Of a stretch of DNA of 64,000 bases, positions 16,418-25,098 are shown in pieces. Source of the DNA: Streptomyces sp. CB01373 (GTDB lineage: Bacteria; Actinomycetota; Actinomycetes; Streptomycetales; Streptomycetaceae). The notes under the pieces were generated by a model. That model was given only the letters and a program-made list of their open reading frames with translations, did not search any database and was not told the origin of the DNA. The DNA lies in the NCBI RefSeq assembly GCF_002803075.1, contig NZ_NNBK01000003.1, positions 124,001-188,000 on the forward strand, written 5' to 3'. Position numbers and translations under genes: made by a program. How positions within the stretch are numbered: the stretch's first letter is position 1; each line of letters begins with the position of its first letter.

Positions 16418-18130
16418 GTGAACTCCGCCTACACCGTCCCCGCCGTCGCCCTCGTCGTGGTCGCCACGATCCTCGTCGGCGCCTTCGGCCTGCGCATCTC
16501 CCGCACCACCTCCGACTTCTACGTCGCCTCCCGCACCGTGGGCCCGCGCCTGAACGCGGCCGCCATCAGCGGGGAGTACCTCTCCGCGGCCTCCTTCCTC
16601 GGCATAGCCGGACTGGTCCTCGTCCAGGGCGCCGACATGCTGTGGTACCCCGTCGGCTACACGGCCGGCTACCTGGTCCTGCTGCTGTTCGTCGCCGCGC
16701 CACTGCGCCGGTCCGGGGCCTACACCCTGCCCGACTTCGCCGAGGCCCGGCTCGCCTCCCAGGGCGTGCGGCGGCTCGCGGGCGCCTTCGTCGTCGGCGT
16801 CGGCTGGCTGTACCTGCTGCCGCAGCTCCAGGGAGCCGGACTCACCCTGGCGGTCCTGACCGGCGCGCCCGACGCGCTCGGCGCGGTGATCGTCGCCGTC
16901 GTCGTGGTCGCCATCGTCGCCGCGGGTGGAATGCGCAGCATCACCTTCGTCCAGGCCTTCCAGTACTGGCTGAAACTGACCGCGCTGCTCGTCCCCGCCC
17001 TCTTCCTCGTCCTCGCCTGGCAGGCCGACGGGGCACCACGCGCCTACGACGAACCGGCCGCCTTCCGCGAGCAGCGCACCGTGCGCGTCGCGGAAACCCT
17101 CGACCTCAGGCTGGAGCGCCCGCTCACCGTCACCGTGACCGGCACCGTCGACGGCCGCGCGCACCGCGAGCGGCGGGTGAGCCTGCCGGCCGGGACGCAC
17201 CGCGTCGACGGCGGCACCCGGCTCACCTTCGCCCGGGGAGCCGAAGTCCCGGTGGCCGCCGCCCGCGGCGGCAGCGGCGGCATGTCCACCTCACTGGCCG
17301 CGGGCCGCGAGGAACGCCCCCTGTACGCCACCTACGGACTGATCCTCGCCACCTTCCTCGGCACCATGGGCCTGCCGCACGTCGTCGTCCGCTTCTACAC
17401 CAGCCCGCATGGTGTGGCCGCCCGCCGTACCACGGTGGCCGTGCTCGGCCTGATCGGCGCCTTCTACCTGCTGCCCCCGGTCTACGGCGCCCTCGGCCGC
17501 GTCTACGCCCCCGAACTCACTCTCACCGGCAGCGCGGACGCCGCCGTGCTGCTGCTGCCCGACCGGGTGATCGGCGGTCTCGGCGGCGACCTGCTGGGCG
17601 CCCTGGTCGCGGGCGGCGCGTTCGCGGCGTTCCTGTCGACCGCCTCCGGCGTGACCATGGCGGTGGCCGGGGTGCTCACCCAGGACGTGCTGCCCTCGCG
17701 CGGAGTGCGCCACTTCCGGCTCGGCACGGTGCTCGCCATGGCCGTACCGCTCGTCGCGAGCGTCCTGGTCGGCGGGCTGCCCGTCGCCGACGCCGTCGGA
17801 CTCGCCTTCGCGGTGTCGGCCTCCTCCTTCTGCCCACTGCTCGTCCTCGGTATCTGGTGGCGGCGGCTCACCCCGCCCGGCGCGGCCGCCGGGATGCTGG
17901 CGGGCGGTGGCGCCGCGCTCGTCGCCGTCGCCGTGACCATGGCCGGATTTCCCGGCAACGGGCCGCTGCACGCGCTGCTCGCCTGGCCCGCCCTGTGGTC
18001 GGTGCCGCTGGGCTTCCTCACGATGACACTGGTGTCCCTTGCCACGCCCGGCCGGGTGCCGGCCGGGACGGCGGCCGTCCTGGCCCGGTTCCACCTGCCC
18101 GAGCAGATGCGGGCGGAGGTGACGGGATGA
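16418..18130 (+). CDS. Sodium/solute symporter (SSS family, ActP-like) with an extracytoplasmic insert
   Basis: A 570-residue SSS-family transporter. The core starts DFYVASRTVGPRLNAAAISG, EYLSAASFLGIAGLV and contains the family stretches GYLVLLLFVAAPLRRSGAYT and FLSTASGVTMAVAGVLTQD. ActP-type members import acetate or other monocarboxylates with sodium. About 110 residues (roughly 203-310) between the helices ending PALFLVLAWQ and starting YATYGLILATFLG are hydrophilic and predicted beta-rich (TVTVTGTVDGRAHRERRVSL); by position they lie outside the membrane. The start is GTG at 16418; the C-terminus overlaps the kinase start (ATGA). Confidence 0.88.
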   Translation: MNSAYTVPAVALVVVATILVGAFGLRISRTTSDFYVASRTVGPRLNAAAISGEYLSAASFLGIAGLVLVQGADMLWYPVGYTAGYLVLLLFVAAPLRRSGAYTLPDFAEARLASQGVRRLAGAFVVGVGWLYLLPQLQGAGLTLAVLTGAPDALGAVIVAVVVVAIVAAGGMRSITFVQAFQYWLKLTALLVPALFLVLAWQADGAPRAYDEPAAFREQRTVRVAETLDLRLERPLTVTVTGTVDGRAHRERRVSLPAGTHRVDGGTRLTFARGAEVPVAAARGGSGGMSTSLAAGREERPLYATYGLILATFLGTMGLPHVVVRFYTSPHGVAARRTTVAVLGLIGAFYLLPPVYGALGRVYAPELTLTGSADAAVLLLPDRVIGGLGGDLLGALVAGGAFAAFLSTASGVTMAVAGVLTQDVLPSRGVRHFRLGTVLAMAVPLVASVLVGGLPVADAVGLAFAVSASSFCPLLVLGIWWRRLTPPGAAAGMLAGGGAALVAVAVTMAGFPGNGPLHALLAWPALWSVPLGFLTMTLVSLATPGRVPAGTAAVLARFHLPEQMRAEVTG

Positions 18131-19332
18131 GCGGCTTCCTCGCCGGGCTGTGCGTGGCCGCGCTGCCGCTGCTCGCCGCGGGCTACTGGCTCGGCCGGCG
18201 CACCGCCCGCCCGCAGAGCCTCGGCGGGCTCGGCACCCCCGTGGAGCACGCCACCTTCCAGACCCTGCACGCCGCCTCGCTCGCGGCGCCCCCACTGCGG
18301 GCCGGGCTGACCGAGGAGACCGCCCGCAAGTCGGCCCGCCGGCTGCGCTCCCTGCTCGGCACCGACGCGCTCTGCCTCACCGACGACGAGCGGGTCCTCG
18401 CCTGGGACGGTGTGGGCGGCCATCACCGCACCGAGATCATGGAACGCCTCGCCGGGCCCCTGGAGACCGGCCGCGGCGAGGCCTTCCGGCTCACCTGCCG
18501 GACCCCGGACTGCCCGGTGCGCTGGGCCGTCGTCACCCCGCTCACCGTCGACGACCGCGTGCACGGCGCCCTCGTCGCCTGCGCGCCCCGCGAGTCGGCC
18601 GTACTGGCCCGCGCCGCGGCCGAGGTCGCCCGCTGGGTCTCCGTACAGCTCGAGCTCGCCGACCTGGACCGGTCCCGCACCCGGCTCATCGAGGCCGAGA
18701 TCAAGGCCCTGCGCGCGCAGATCTCCCCGCACTTCATCTTCAACTCGCTCGCGGTGATCGCCTCGTTCGTCCGCACCGACCCCGAGCGGGCGCGGGACCT
18801 GCTGCTGGAGTTCGCCGACTTCACCCGCTACTCGTTCCGCAGACACGGCGACTTCACCACGCTCGCCGACGAACTCCACGCCATCGAGCACTATCTGGCG
18901 CTCGTACGCGCCCGCTTCGGCGACCGTCTCTCGGTCACCCTCCAGATCGCGCCCGAGGTGCTTCCCATCGCGCTGCCGTTCCTGTGCCTGCAACCGCTGG
19001 TGGAGAACGCCGTCAAGCACGGCCTGGAGGGCAAGACCGGCACCTGTCACATCAGGATCACCGCGAGGGACGCGGGCGCCGAGGCGGTGGTCGTCATCGA
19101 GGACGACGGCGCCGGCATGGACCCCGGCCTGCTGCGCCGCATCCTCGCGGGTGAGGACAGCCCGTCCGGCGGCATCGGCCTGTCCAACGTCGACGACCGG
19201 CTCCGCCAGGTCTACGGCGACGACCACGGACTGGTCATCGAGACCGCGCGGGGTGCGGGCATGAAGATCAGCGCCCGGCTGCCGAAGTACCAGCCGGGCG
19301 TCCACTCGGCGACGCGGCTCACCGGGGAGTGA
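18127..19332 (+). CDS. LytS-like sensor histidine kinase
   Basis: A 401-residue kinase with one N-terminal membrane helix, a GAF-like region (about residues 40-190) and a His_kinase domain of the LytS type. The phosphorylated His lies in LRAQISPHFIFNSLAVIASF, the N box in CLQPLVENAVKHGLEG, and the G boxes in EDDGAGMDPG and GGIGLSNVDDRLRQVYG. It begins in the ATGA overlap with the symporter stop. With the LytTR regulator at the start of the operon it forms a complete two-component system that probably senses the symporter's substrate or its transport state. Confidence 0.9.
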   Translation: MSGFLAGLCVAALPLLAAGYWLGRRTARPQSLGGLGTPVEHATFQTLHAASLAAPPLRAGLTEETARKSARRLRSLLGTDALCLTDDERVLAWDGVGGHHRTEIMERLAGPLETGRGEAFRLTCRTPDCPVRWAVVTPLTVDDRVHGALVACAPRESAVLARAAAEVARWVSVQLELADLDRSRTRLIEAEIKALRAQISPHFIFNSLAVIASFVRTDPERARDLLLEFADFTRYSFRRHGDFTTLADELHAIEHYLALVRARFGDRLSVTLQIAPEVLPIALPFLCLQPLVENAVKHGLEGKTGTCHIRITARDAGAEAVVVIEDDGAGMDPGLLRRILAGEDSPSGGIGLSNVDDRLRQVYGDDHGLVIETARGAGMKISARLPKYQPGVHSATRLTGE

Positions 19333-19338
19333 GCCGCC

Positions 19339-19509
19339 TCAGGTGCCGCGGGTGACCACCAGGCCCAGCGTCACCAGGCCCAGCACGACCCAGCCGAACC
19401 ACAGCCAGCCGTTGCCGCCGAGCGCCACCGTGTAGGCCGTCACCACGACGAGCGCGCCGACGGTGAGCGCCCCCATCGCCTTCGTGGAACCGTCCGTGGA
19501 ACCGTGCAT
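19339..19509 (-). CDS. Small single- or double-helix membrane protein
   Basis: A 56-residue protein, almost entirely two closely spaced hydrophobic helices (LTVGALVVVTAYTVALGG and WLWFGWVVLGLVTLGLVV) after a short Ser/Thr-rich start. The ATG at 19509 is chosen because AGGAGGAGG lies 7 bases upstream; a start at 19542 would place that ribosome site inside the coding sequence. The gene is convergent with the kinase, with only six bases between their stops. Function unknown. Confidence 0.6.
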   Translation of the reverse strand: MHGSTDGSTKAMGALTVGALVVVTAYTVALGGNGWLWFGWVVLGLVTLGLVVTRGT

Positions 19510-19620
19510 CGCGGCACCCTCCTCCTGGTCCGTAACCTCCATGGTGCCCCGGTTCGGCCCATTGGCATCCCCTACAACAGGCCTGTTCGCCTCTCACGAC
19601 CGCGGGGCCGCCTCGGAGGA

Positions 19621-19662
19621 ACGGGCAGGGGGCGCGGCATCGCTGCCGCGCCCCCTGCCCGT
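19621..19662 (-). terminator. Perfect 19-bp hairpin behind the CtaG-like gene
   Basis: ACGGGCAGGGGGCGCGGCA and its exact reverse complement are separated by a TCGC loop. It lies 17 bases beyond the stop of the gene at 19679-20629 on the minus strand and is one of the strongest stems in the window. Confidence 0.9.
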
Positions 19663-19678
19663 CCGGTCGCCGTCCGGC

Positions 19679-20629
19679 TCAGTTGCTCCGGGCGTTCAAG
19701 GACGCCAGGTACGCGTTGTACGCCTCGAGTTCCTTGTCGCCGTCGCGGTCCGCGGCGCGGTCCTTGCGGCGGGCCTGGCGCTGTTCGGAGCCGTACCACT
19801 GGAAGAGCAGGGCCAGCAGCACCAGGACCGAGGGGATCTCGCTGAACGCCCAGGCGATGCCGCCGGCCGCGGACTGGTCGGTCAGGGCGTCGATGCCGAG
19901 CGAGGCGGGCGGGTTCTGGAAGGTGCTGACCATGGGCGTGGTCGCCATCATCAGCGCGATGCCGAAGAACGCGTGGAACGGCATGCCCGCGAACAGCTCC
20001 AGCATCCGCATGAGGTGACCGGGCCGGTTCGGGCCCGGGTCGACGCCCATGATCGGCCAGAAGAACACCAGGCCCACCGCGAGGAAGTGCACCATCATCG
20101 CGATGTGCCCGGCCCGCGAGCCCATCAGGAAGTCGAAGATCGACGTGAAGTACAGGGCGTACAGGCTCGCCACGAACATCGGGATGGTGAAGGCGGGGTG
20201 CGTGACGACCCGCAGATACCGGCTGTGCAGCAGGACGAGCAGCAGCTCACGCGGCCCCTTGCGGCCCCGCCCGGCCACCGGCAGCGCCCGCAGCGCCAGC
20301 GTGATCGGACCGCCGAGCAGGACCAGGATCGGCGACAGCATGCTGATGATCATGTGCTGGACCATGTGCACGCTGAACATGACCATGCCGTAGTCGTTCA
20401 GCTTGGTGCACATCACCAGGCCCACGGTCAGCACGCCGATGACGTACGCCACCGTGCGGCCCACCGGCCAGGCGTCGCCGCGCCGCCGCAGCCGCACCAC
20501 ACCCCAGCCGTACAGGCCGAGCCCCAGCAGGCAGGCGACCAGGAAGAACGGGTCCGGGGACCACTCCAGACCGCGTCCCAGCGTGAACGGCGGCAGATCG
20601 TGCGTCATGCCGTGCCCGCTGTGATCCAT
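19679..20629 (-). CDS. CtaG-like cytochrome c oxidase assembly protein
   Basis: A 316-residue membrane protein of the caa3_CtaG type. After a His-rich start (MDHSGHGMTHDL) come seven or so helices with conserved His/Met-rich segments: FSVHMVQHMIISMLSP, HIAMMVHFLAVGLVFFWPIM and MPFHAFFGIALMM. These residues suit copper handling. Such proteins help insert copper into the CuB site of cytochrome oxidase in Gram-positive bacteria. The ATG at 20629 has AGGAG 7 bases upstream. It is a single-gene unit ended by the hairpin at 19621-19662. Confidence 0.88.
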   Translation of the reverse strand: MDHSGHGMTHDLPPFTLGRGLEWSPDPFFLVACLLGLGLYGWGVVRLRRRGDAWPVGRTVAYVIGVLTVGLVMCTKLNDYGMVMFSVHMVQHMIISMLSPILVLLGGPITLALRALPVAGRGRKGPRELLLVLLHSRYLRVVTHPAFTIPMFVASLYALYFTSIFDFLMGSRAGHIAMMVHFLAVGLVFFWPIMGVDPGPNRPGHLMRMLELFAGMPFHAFFGIALMMATTPMVSTFQNPPASLGIDALTDQSAAGGIAWAFSEIPSVLVLLALLFQWYGSEQRQARRKDRAADRDGDKELEAYNAYLASLNARSN

Positions 20630-20698
20630 CCGCCGGCTCCTGATTCGTGGGGATTGTGCGCTGTCTGTCCACAGCTGTCTGTCCGCACCCAGACTAGA

Positions 20699-20732
20699 GC
20701 CGCCCCCGGCCGCGACTGCGACCGGGGGCGGC
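20699..20732 (-). terminator. Stem-loop terminator behind pfkA
   Basis: GCCGCCCCCGG pairs with CCGGGGGCGGC, and a further CGC/GCG pair closes the stem after one mismatch around a GACT loop. It lies 18 bases beyond the pfkA stop on the minus strand. Confidence 0.78.
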
Positions 20733-20750
20733 GGGGACGTGCGGCGTGTT

Positions 20751-21776
20751 CTACAGCACGCACTCCGCCTCGGCGTACCGCTCCGCGGGGACCGTCTTGA
20801 GGGTCGCCACCGCCTCGGCCAGGGACACCATCACGACGTCCGTGCCGCGCAGTGCCGTCATCCGGCCGAACTCCCCGCGGTGCACCGCCTCCACGGCGTG
20901 CCAGCCGAACCGGGTCGCCAGCACCCGGTCGTACGCCGTCGGCGTGCCGCCGCGCTGGACGTGCCCGAGGATCACCGCCCGGGCCTCCTTGCCGAGCCGC
21001 TCCTCGAGTTCGAGGGCGAGCTGCCGGGCGACGCCCGCGAACCGCTCATGGCCGTAGACGTCCTTGCCGCCCTCGTCGAAGTCCATGGAGCCCGCCCTGG
21101 GCTTGGCGCCCTCCGCGGCCACGACGATCGCGAACCGCTTGCCCGCCGCGAACCGCTCGCCGACCTTCGCAGCCAACTCCTCGATGTCGAAGGGGCGTTC
21201 GGGGACAACGATGGCGTGGGCGCCGGCCGCCATGCCGGACTGGAGCGCGATCCAGCCGGTGTGACGGCCCATGACCTCCACGATCAGCACCCGCTGGTGG
21301 GACTCGGCGGTCGTCTTCAGCCGGTCCAGGGCCTCGGTGGCGACGGTCACGGCCGTGTCGAAGCCGAAGGTGAGGTCCGTGACCGCGATGTCGTTGTCGA
21401 TGGTCTTGGGCACGCCGACGATCGGCAGGCCGTTGTCCGACAGCAGCCGGGCCGCCTTGAGCGTGCCCTCACCGCCGATCGGGATGATCGCGTCGAGCCC
21501 CAGCTCCTCGACATGGCCCCTGGCCCGCTGCACGCCGTCCCGCAGGTGCTCGGGACGGACCCGGGAGGAGCCGAGAATGGTCCCGCCGCGGGCGAGGATG
21601 CCGCTCACCGCGTCGAGATCGAGCTTGAGGTAGTCGCACTCCAGGAGACCCTTCCAGCCGTCGCGGAAGCCGATGACCTCGTCGCCGTGATCGACGACGG
21701 CACGGTGCACGACGGACCGGATGACGGCGTTCAGGCCGGGACAGTCGCCGCCGGAGGTGAGGACGCCAATGCGCAT
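20751..21776 (-). CDS. pfkA: 6-phosphofructokinase
   Basis: A 341-residue group III phosphofructokinase. MRIGVLTSGGDCPGLNAVIR forms the nucleotide loop, IPIGGEGTLKAARLL is the second glycine-rich motif, PKTIDNDIAVTDLTFGFDTA holds the catalytic Asp, and VEVMGRHTGWIALQSG binds the sugar phosphate. It phosphorylates fructose 6-phosphate in glycolysis. GGEGT carries Gly rather than Asp before the Glu, a difference linked to ATP use in actinobacterial enzymes, so ATP dependence is likely. The start at 21776 is chosen because the 22 residues read upstream are not family-like. It is a monocistronic unit. Confidence 0.93.
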   Translation of the reverse strand: MRIGVLTSGGDCPGLNAVIRSVVHRAVVDHGDEVIGFRDGWKGLLECDYLKLDLDAVSGILARGGTILGSSRVRPEHLRDGVQRARGHVEELGLDAIIPIGGEGTLKAARLLSDNGLPIVGVPKTIDNDIAVTDLTFGFDTAVTVATEALDRLKTTAESHQRVLIVEVMGRHTGWIALQSGMAAGAHAIVVPERPFDIEELAAKVGERFAAGKRFAIVVAAEGAKPRAGSMDFDEGGKDVYGHERFAGVARQLALELEERLGKEARAVILGHVQRGGTPTAYDRVLATRFGWHAVEAVHRGEFGRMTALRGTDVVMVSLAEAVATLKTVPAERYAEAECVL

Positions 21777-22012
21777 AGCCCGGATAACCTTCTCAACGTG
21801 GGCGCGGGGACCGGACCACGCTGTCCGGTCGGTCCCCGCCACCCTAGCGGCACCGGGCGGTGGGGCCGAAGCGTGCGTCCGCCTGCTGGACGGGCCCGCT
21901 CACCTGTGCGGACACCCTGTCAGACGGGCTCCCACCGGGGCCGTCCCCGCGGGCCGCCGCGGGCCTGTTACGGCACGCGCGACGGTCCCCGCACGGGCTG
22001 TCGACCGGCTGT

Positions 22013-22744
22013 TTACGCGGGCTGCTGCTGCGCCGCCGCGATGCGCTCGTTGCGCAGCGCCTCGTACCAGTGGTCGTCGATCGGCGGCAGCGCGTTGACG
22101 TCGAGTGCCAGCTTCAGCAGCAGGTCCGCGATCAGCGGGTTGCGGGCCAGCACCGGCCCGTGCATGTACGTGCCGAAGACGGTGTCGTTGTACGCGCCCT
22201 CCGTGCCGTCGCCCGTGCCGTTGCCCCGGCCCAGGCTCACCTGGGCGAAGGGGCGGGCGGTGGGGCCGAGGTGGGTGACGCCCTGGTGGTTCTCGAACCC
22301 GGTCAGCGGAGGCAGGCCGAGCCGCGCGTCGATGTCGCCCAGCACGTCGCCCACGCACCGCTCGCCCTCACCGCGCACCGACACGACGTCGAGCAGACCG
22401 AGCCCCGGCTCGCGCTGCCCGAGGTCGTTGATGAACTCGTGCCCGAGGATCTGGTACCCGGCGCAGACGGAGAAGACGATCGCGCCGTTCGCCACCGCCC
22501 TGGGCAGACTGCCGTCGCGGCGCAGCCGCTCCGCCGCCAGCCGCTGCGGCCGGTCCTCGCCGCCGCCGATCAGGTAGATGTCGCCGGAGGTCGGGATCGG
22601 CTGGTCGCTGCGCACGTCGAGACGGGCCACGTCCAGGCCGCGCTGGCGGGCCCGGCGCTCCACCACGAGGACGTTGCCCTGGTCGCCGTAGGTGCTCAGC
22701 AGGTCCGGGTAGATCCACACCAGCCGCAGTTGGTTGTCACTCAT
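22013..22744 (-). CDS. gatD: Lipid II isoglutaminyl synthase, glutamine amidotransferase subunit
   Basis: A 243-residue CobB/CobQ-like class I glutamine amidotransferase. The nucleophile Cys is in AIVFSVCAGYQILGHEFIND, the catalytic His in VFGTYMHGPVLARNPLIADL, and the early YLIGGGEDRPQ and GFENHQG motifs are typical of GatD. It releases ammonia from glutamine for MurT, which amidates the D-Glu of lipid II in the cytoplasm. The ATG at 22744 is preceded by a ribosome site in the 20-base gap behind murT, so the two are one operon. Confidence 0.93.
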   Translation of the reverse strand: MSDNQLRLVWIYPDLLSTYGDQGNVLVVERRARQRGLDVARLDVRSDQPIPTSGDIYLIGGGEDRPQRLAAERLRRDGSLPRAVANGAIVFSVCAGYQILGHEFINDLGQREPGLGLLDVVSVRGEGERCVGDVLGDIDARLGLPPLTGFENHQGVTHLGPTARPFAQVSLGRGNGTGDGTEGAYNDTVFGTYMHGPVLARNPLIADLLLKLALDVNALPPIDDHWYEALRNERIAAAQQQPA

Positions 22745-22764
22745 GAAGTGCTCGTCCTTTGTGG

Positions 22765-24003
22765 TCAGTTGCCGACGCGGCGGCGCAGGTCCTGGAACGC
22801 GGTGTAGTTGGCGATGACCTCGATCCGGCCGGGCGGGGCCTGCTGCACGGCCTGGTCCAGGCTCTCGCAGACCTGGAACTGCTGGCCCGCGACCTCCAGA
22901 CGCACCGCGAGGTCCAGCTTCCGGTCCCCGAGCACGAAGAGCGGGTGCCCTGTCAGACGCGTGTAGTCGACGTCCCACAGCCAGGAGGTGTCGGTGCCGT
23001 CGGCGCTGCGCGCGTTGACCGACAGGATGACCGGGGTGGGCGGCGGGTCGATCAGCGAGAACGTCTCCAGCCAGCCGGCCGGGTTCTTCGCCAGCAGCAG
23101 GCGCAGGTCGCGGTTCTGGAACTGCACGACGTCGTAGCGGCCGGCGACCGCCTGCACCTGGTACATCCGCTCCAGGGCGACCTGCGGCGGCACCCCGAAG
23201 ACGGCGGCGACGGCCGCCGAGGAGGCGGCGTTGGCCTTGTTGGCGCGGCCCGGGAGCTGCAGTTGGATCGGCCAGGCCGAGCCGTGCGGGTCGAGGACGT
23301 GGTCGCCGGACAGGGCCCAGGTGGGGGTGGGCCGGCGGAAGCCGCACTCGCCGCAGAACCAGTCGTCGCCCGGGCGCTGCATCACTCCGCCGCAGGAGGG
23401 GCAGGACCAGGCGTCGTCCTTCCACATCTGCCCGGCGGCCACCCAGACCACGTTGGGGGACGAGGACGCCGCCCACACCACCAGCGGGTCGTCGCAGTTG
23501 GCGACGAGCACGGCCTTGGAGCCGCTGAGCGCCTCACGCCAGTTCTCGGCCAGCATCCGGGTCTCGCCGGCCCGGTCGAGCTGGTCGCGGGAGAGGTTGA
23601 GCAGTGCGATGCACTTGGGGTCGGTGTCGCGGGCCACGCCCGCGAGGTACTTCTCGTCGACCTCTATGACGCCGAACTTCGCGTCCGAGCCGCCGGCCAG
23701 CGCCGACGTGATGCCCGCGGGCATGTTCGCGCCGAGCGCGTTGGAGACGACCGGGCCCGCGGCCCGCAGTGCCTCGGCGATGAGCCGGGTCGTCGTCGTC
23801 TTGCCGTTCGTCGCCGAGACCAGGATCACGTCCAGGTGCTGGGCGAGCCGTGCGAGCAGATCGGGGTCGAGCTTGAGGGCCACCCGACCGCCGATCACCG
23901 AACCGCTGCCGCGTCCCGCTGCACGCGATGCCGCGGCGACCGCCTTGCCCGCGGTCACGGCCAGCTTGGCCCGCGGCGTGAGCGGGTCCGAGTTGCCTGC
24001 CAT
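22765..24003 (-). CDS. murT: Lipid II isoglutaminyl synthase, MurT subunit
   Basis: A 412-residue Mur-ligase-like protein. The P-loop is VILVSATNGKTTTTRLIAEA, the Mur centre includes VIEVDEKYLAGVARD and LLNLSRDQLDRAGE, and a zinc ribbon typical of MurT lies at CPSCGGVMQRPG and CGECGFRRP. A C-terminal domain follows with NPAGWLETFSLID. It activates the D-Glu carboxylate of lipid II with ATP so that ammonia from GatD converts it to isoglutamine. The ATG at 24003 is the conserved start; the frame runs to 24054 without a good ribosome site. Confidence 0.93.
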   Translation of the reverse strand: MAGNSDPLTPRAKLAVTAGKAVAAASRAAGRGSGSVIGGRVALKLDPDLLARLAQHLDVILVSATNGKTTTTRLIAEALRAAGPVVSNALGANMPAGITSALAGGSDAKFGVIEVDEKYLAGVARDTDPKCIALLNLSRDQLDRAGETRMLAENWREALSGSKAVLVANCDDPLVVWAASSSPNVVWVAAGQMWKDDAWSCPSCGGVMQRPGDDWFCGECGFRRPTPTWALSGDHVLDPHGSAWPIQLQLPGRANKANAASSAAVAAVFGVPPQVALERMYQVQAVAGRYDVVQFQNRDLRLLLAKNPAGWLETFSLIDPPPTPVILSVNARSADGTDTSWLWDVDYTRLTGHPLFVLGDRKLDLAVRLEVAGQQFQVCESLDQAVQQAPPGRIEVIANYTAFQDLRRRVGN

Positions 24004-24155
24004 CAGTTCTCGATCCTCCTTGCGTACGCGCCGCGCCCTGGTGTTCTCCGGCAACGTGGTGTGGACCTCAGCCTATCGACATCCGTTGACGCTCCCGAAT
24101 CCCGGCCCATGCCGACGCGGCAGGCAGGGGCACAGGGAACCGTACCCTTGCCGCC

Positions 24156-24695
24156 ATGCGACACGGCTCGATCCCGGGCGCCCACGGGCGCGTCCGGCCC
24201 CTTTCCCTGCTCGGCAGCCCCGTTCTGCACGCCCCCTGCGAGGAAGTCACCGACTTCGGACCCGAACTGTCCCGGGTGGTGGAGGACTTGTTCGCGACCA
24301 TGTACGCGGCCCGCGGCGTGGGCCTCGCGGCGAACCAGATCGGGCTGCCGCTGCGCGTCTTCGTGTACGACTGCCCGGACGACGAGGAGGTGCGCCACCT
24401 CGGGCATCTGGTCAATCCGCGGCTGGTGGAGGCGGACGGCGTGGTGATCCGCGGGCCGGAGGGCTGCCTGTCCCTGCCGGGCCTGGAGGCGGGGACGGAG
24501 CGCCACGACCACGCGGTCGTCGAGGGCTTCACGGTGACCGGGGAGCCGGTCACCGTGCACGGCACGGGGTTCTTCGCGCGCTGCCTCCAGCACGAGTGCG
24601 ACCACCTCGACGGGAAGGTGTACGCCGACCGCCTCACGGGATGGCGGCGCGGCCGGCTGCTGCGCCAGGCCGCGCGAGCACCGTGGGGCCGGTGA
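24156..24695 (+). CDS. def: Peptide deformylase
   Basis: A 179-residue metalloenzyme with all three family motifs: GVGLAANQIG, EGCLSLPG (Cys metal ligand) and CLQHECDHLDG (two His ligands and catalytic Glu). It removes the formyl group from nascent proteins. The 12 extra residues before the first helix (PGAHGRVRPLSLLG) and the ending GRLLRQAARAPWGR are within the normal range. TACCCT lies 7 bases before the ATG with no ribosome site, so a leaderless message is likely. The last codons lie in the first copy of a 60-bp repeat. Confidence 0.92.
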   Translation: MRHGSIPGAHGRVRPLSLLGSPVLHAPCEEVTDFGPELSRVVEDLFATMYAARGVGLAANQIGLPLRVFVYDCPDDEEVRHLGHLVNPRLVEADGVVIRGPEGCLSLPGLEAGTERHDHAVVEGFTVTGEPVTVHGTGFFARCLQHECDHLDGKVYADRLTGWRRGRLLRQAARAPWGR

Positions 24696-24796
24696 GCCTC
24701 CGCACGGGGCCGCGGACCGGCGGCCGCCCGAGCGGCACGGTGGGGTCGGTGAGCCTGTGCGCCGGCCCGCGGGCTGCCCGCCGCCCGAGCGCTTCG
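24673..24796. repeat. Two imperfect tandem copies of a 60-bp unit
   Basis: The stretch beginning at about 24676 with GCACCGTGGGGCCGGTGAGC recurs 60 bases later as GGCACGGTGGGGTCGGTGAG, and both copies end in CCGCCCGAGC. The first copy overlaps the end of the peptide deformylase gene. The second runs into a longer block of 48-bp repeats. Confidence 0.6.
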
Positions 24797-24829
24797 GGGA
24801 CGGCGGCCGGCTGAAGCGCCGCGTGGTCG

Positions 24830-25085
24830 GGCCACGCGGCGCGGGGCGGTGATGGGCCTCGCGCCGCGGTCGGGACCTCGCGGCGGCGCTGCGCGGTGAT
24901 GGGCACCGCGGTAAGTGGTCGGGCCTCGTGATGGCGCCGTACGGTGATGGGCACCGCGCCGCATGGTCGGGGCCTTGCGGCGGCGCTGCGCGGTGATGGG
25001 CACCGCGCTACGTGCTTGGGCTTCGCGCTGGCGGCGTACGGTGATGGGCGCCGCGCCGCGTGGTCGGGGCTCGCGGTGGCGGGCC
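24830..25085. repeat. Five degenerate tandem copies of a 48-bp unit
   Basis: GGTGATGGGC occurs five times, with its GAT at 24851, 24898, 24946, 24995 and 25043: spacings of 47, 48, 49 and 48. Between them TGGTCGGG and GCGGCGGCGCT or GGCGCCGTACG recur. The block fills the roughly 400 bases between the peptide deformylase stop and the TetR gene stop and contains no credible gene. Most copies contain a short inverted repeat GCGGTGATGGGCACCGC, so the block may also act as a transcript end. Confidence 0.7.
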
Positions 25086-25098
25086 CGCCGCCCGCGGC

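Noticed and set aside
24830..25085. CRISPR array
   Set aside because: Unit spacing is regular but the whole unit repeats with degenerate sequence; there are no unique spacers, no cas genes and the units are not constant.
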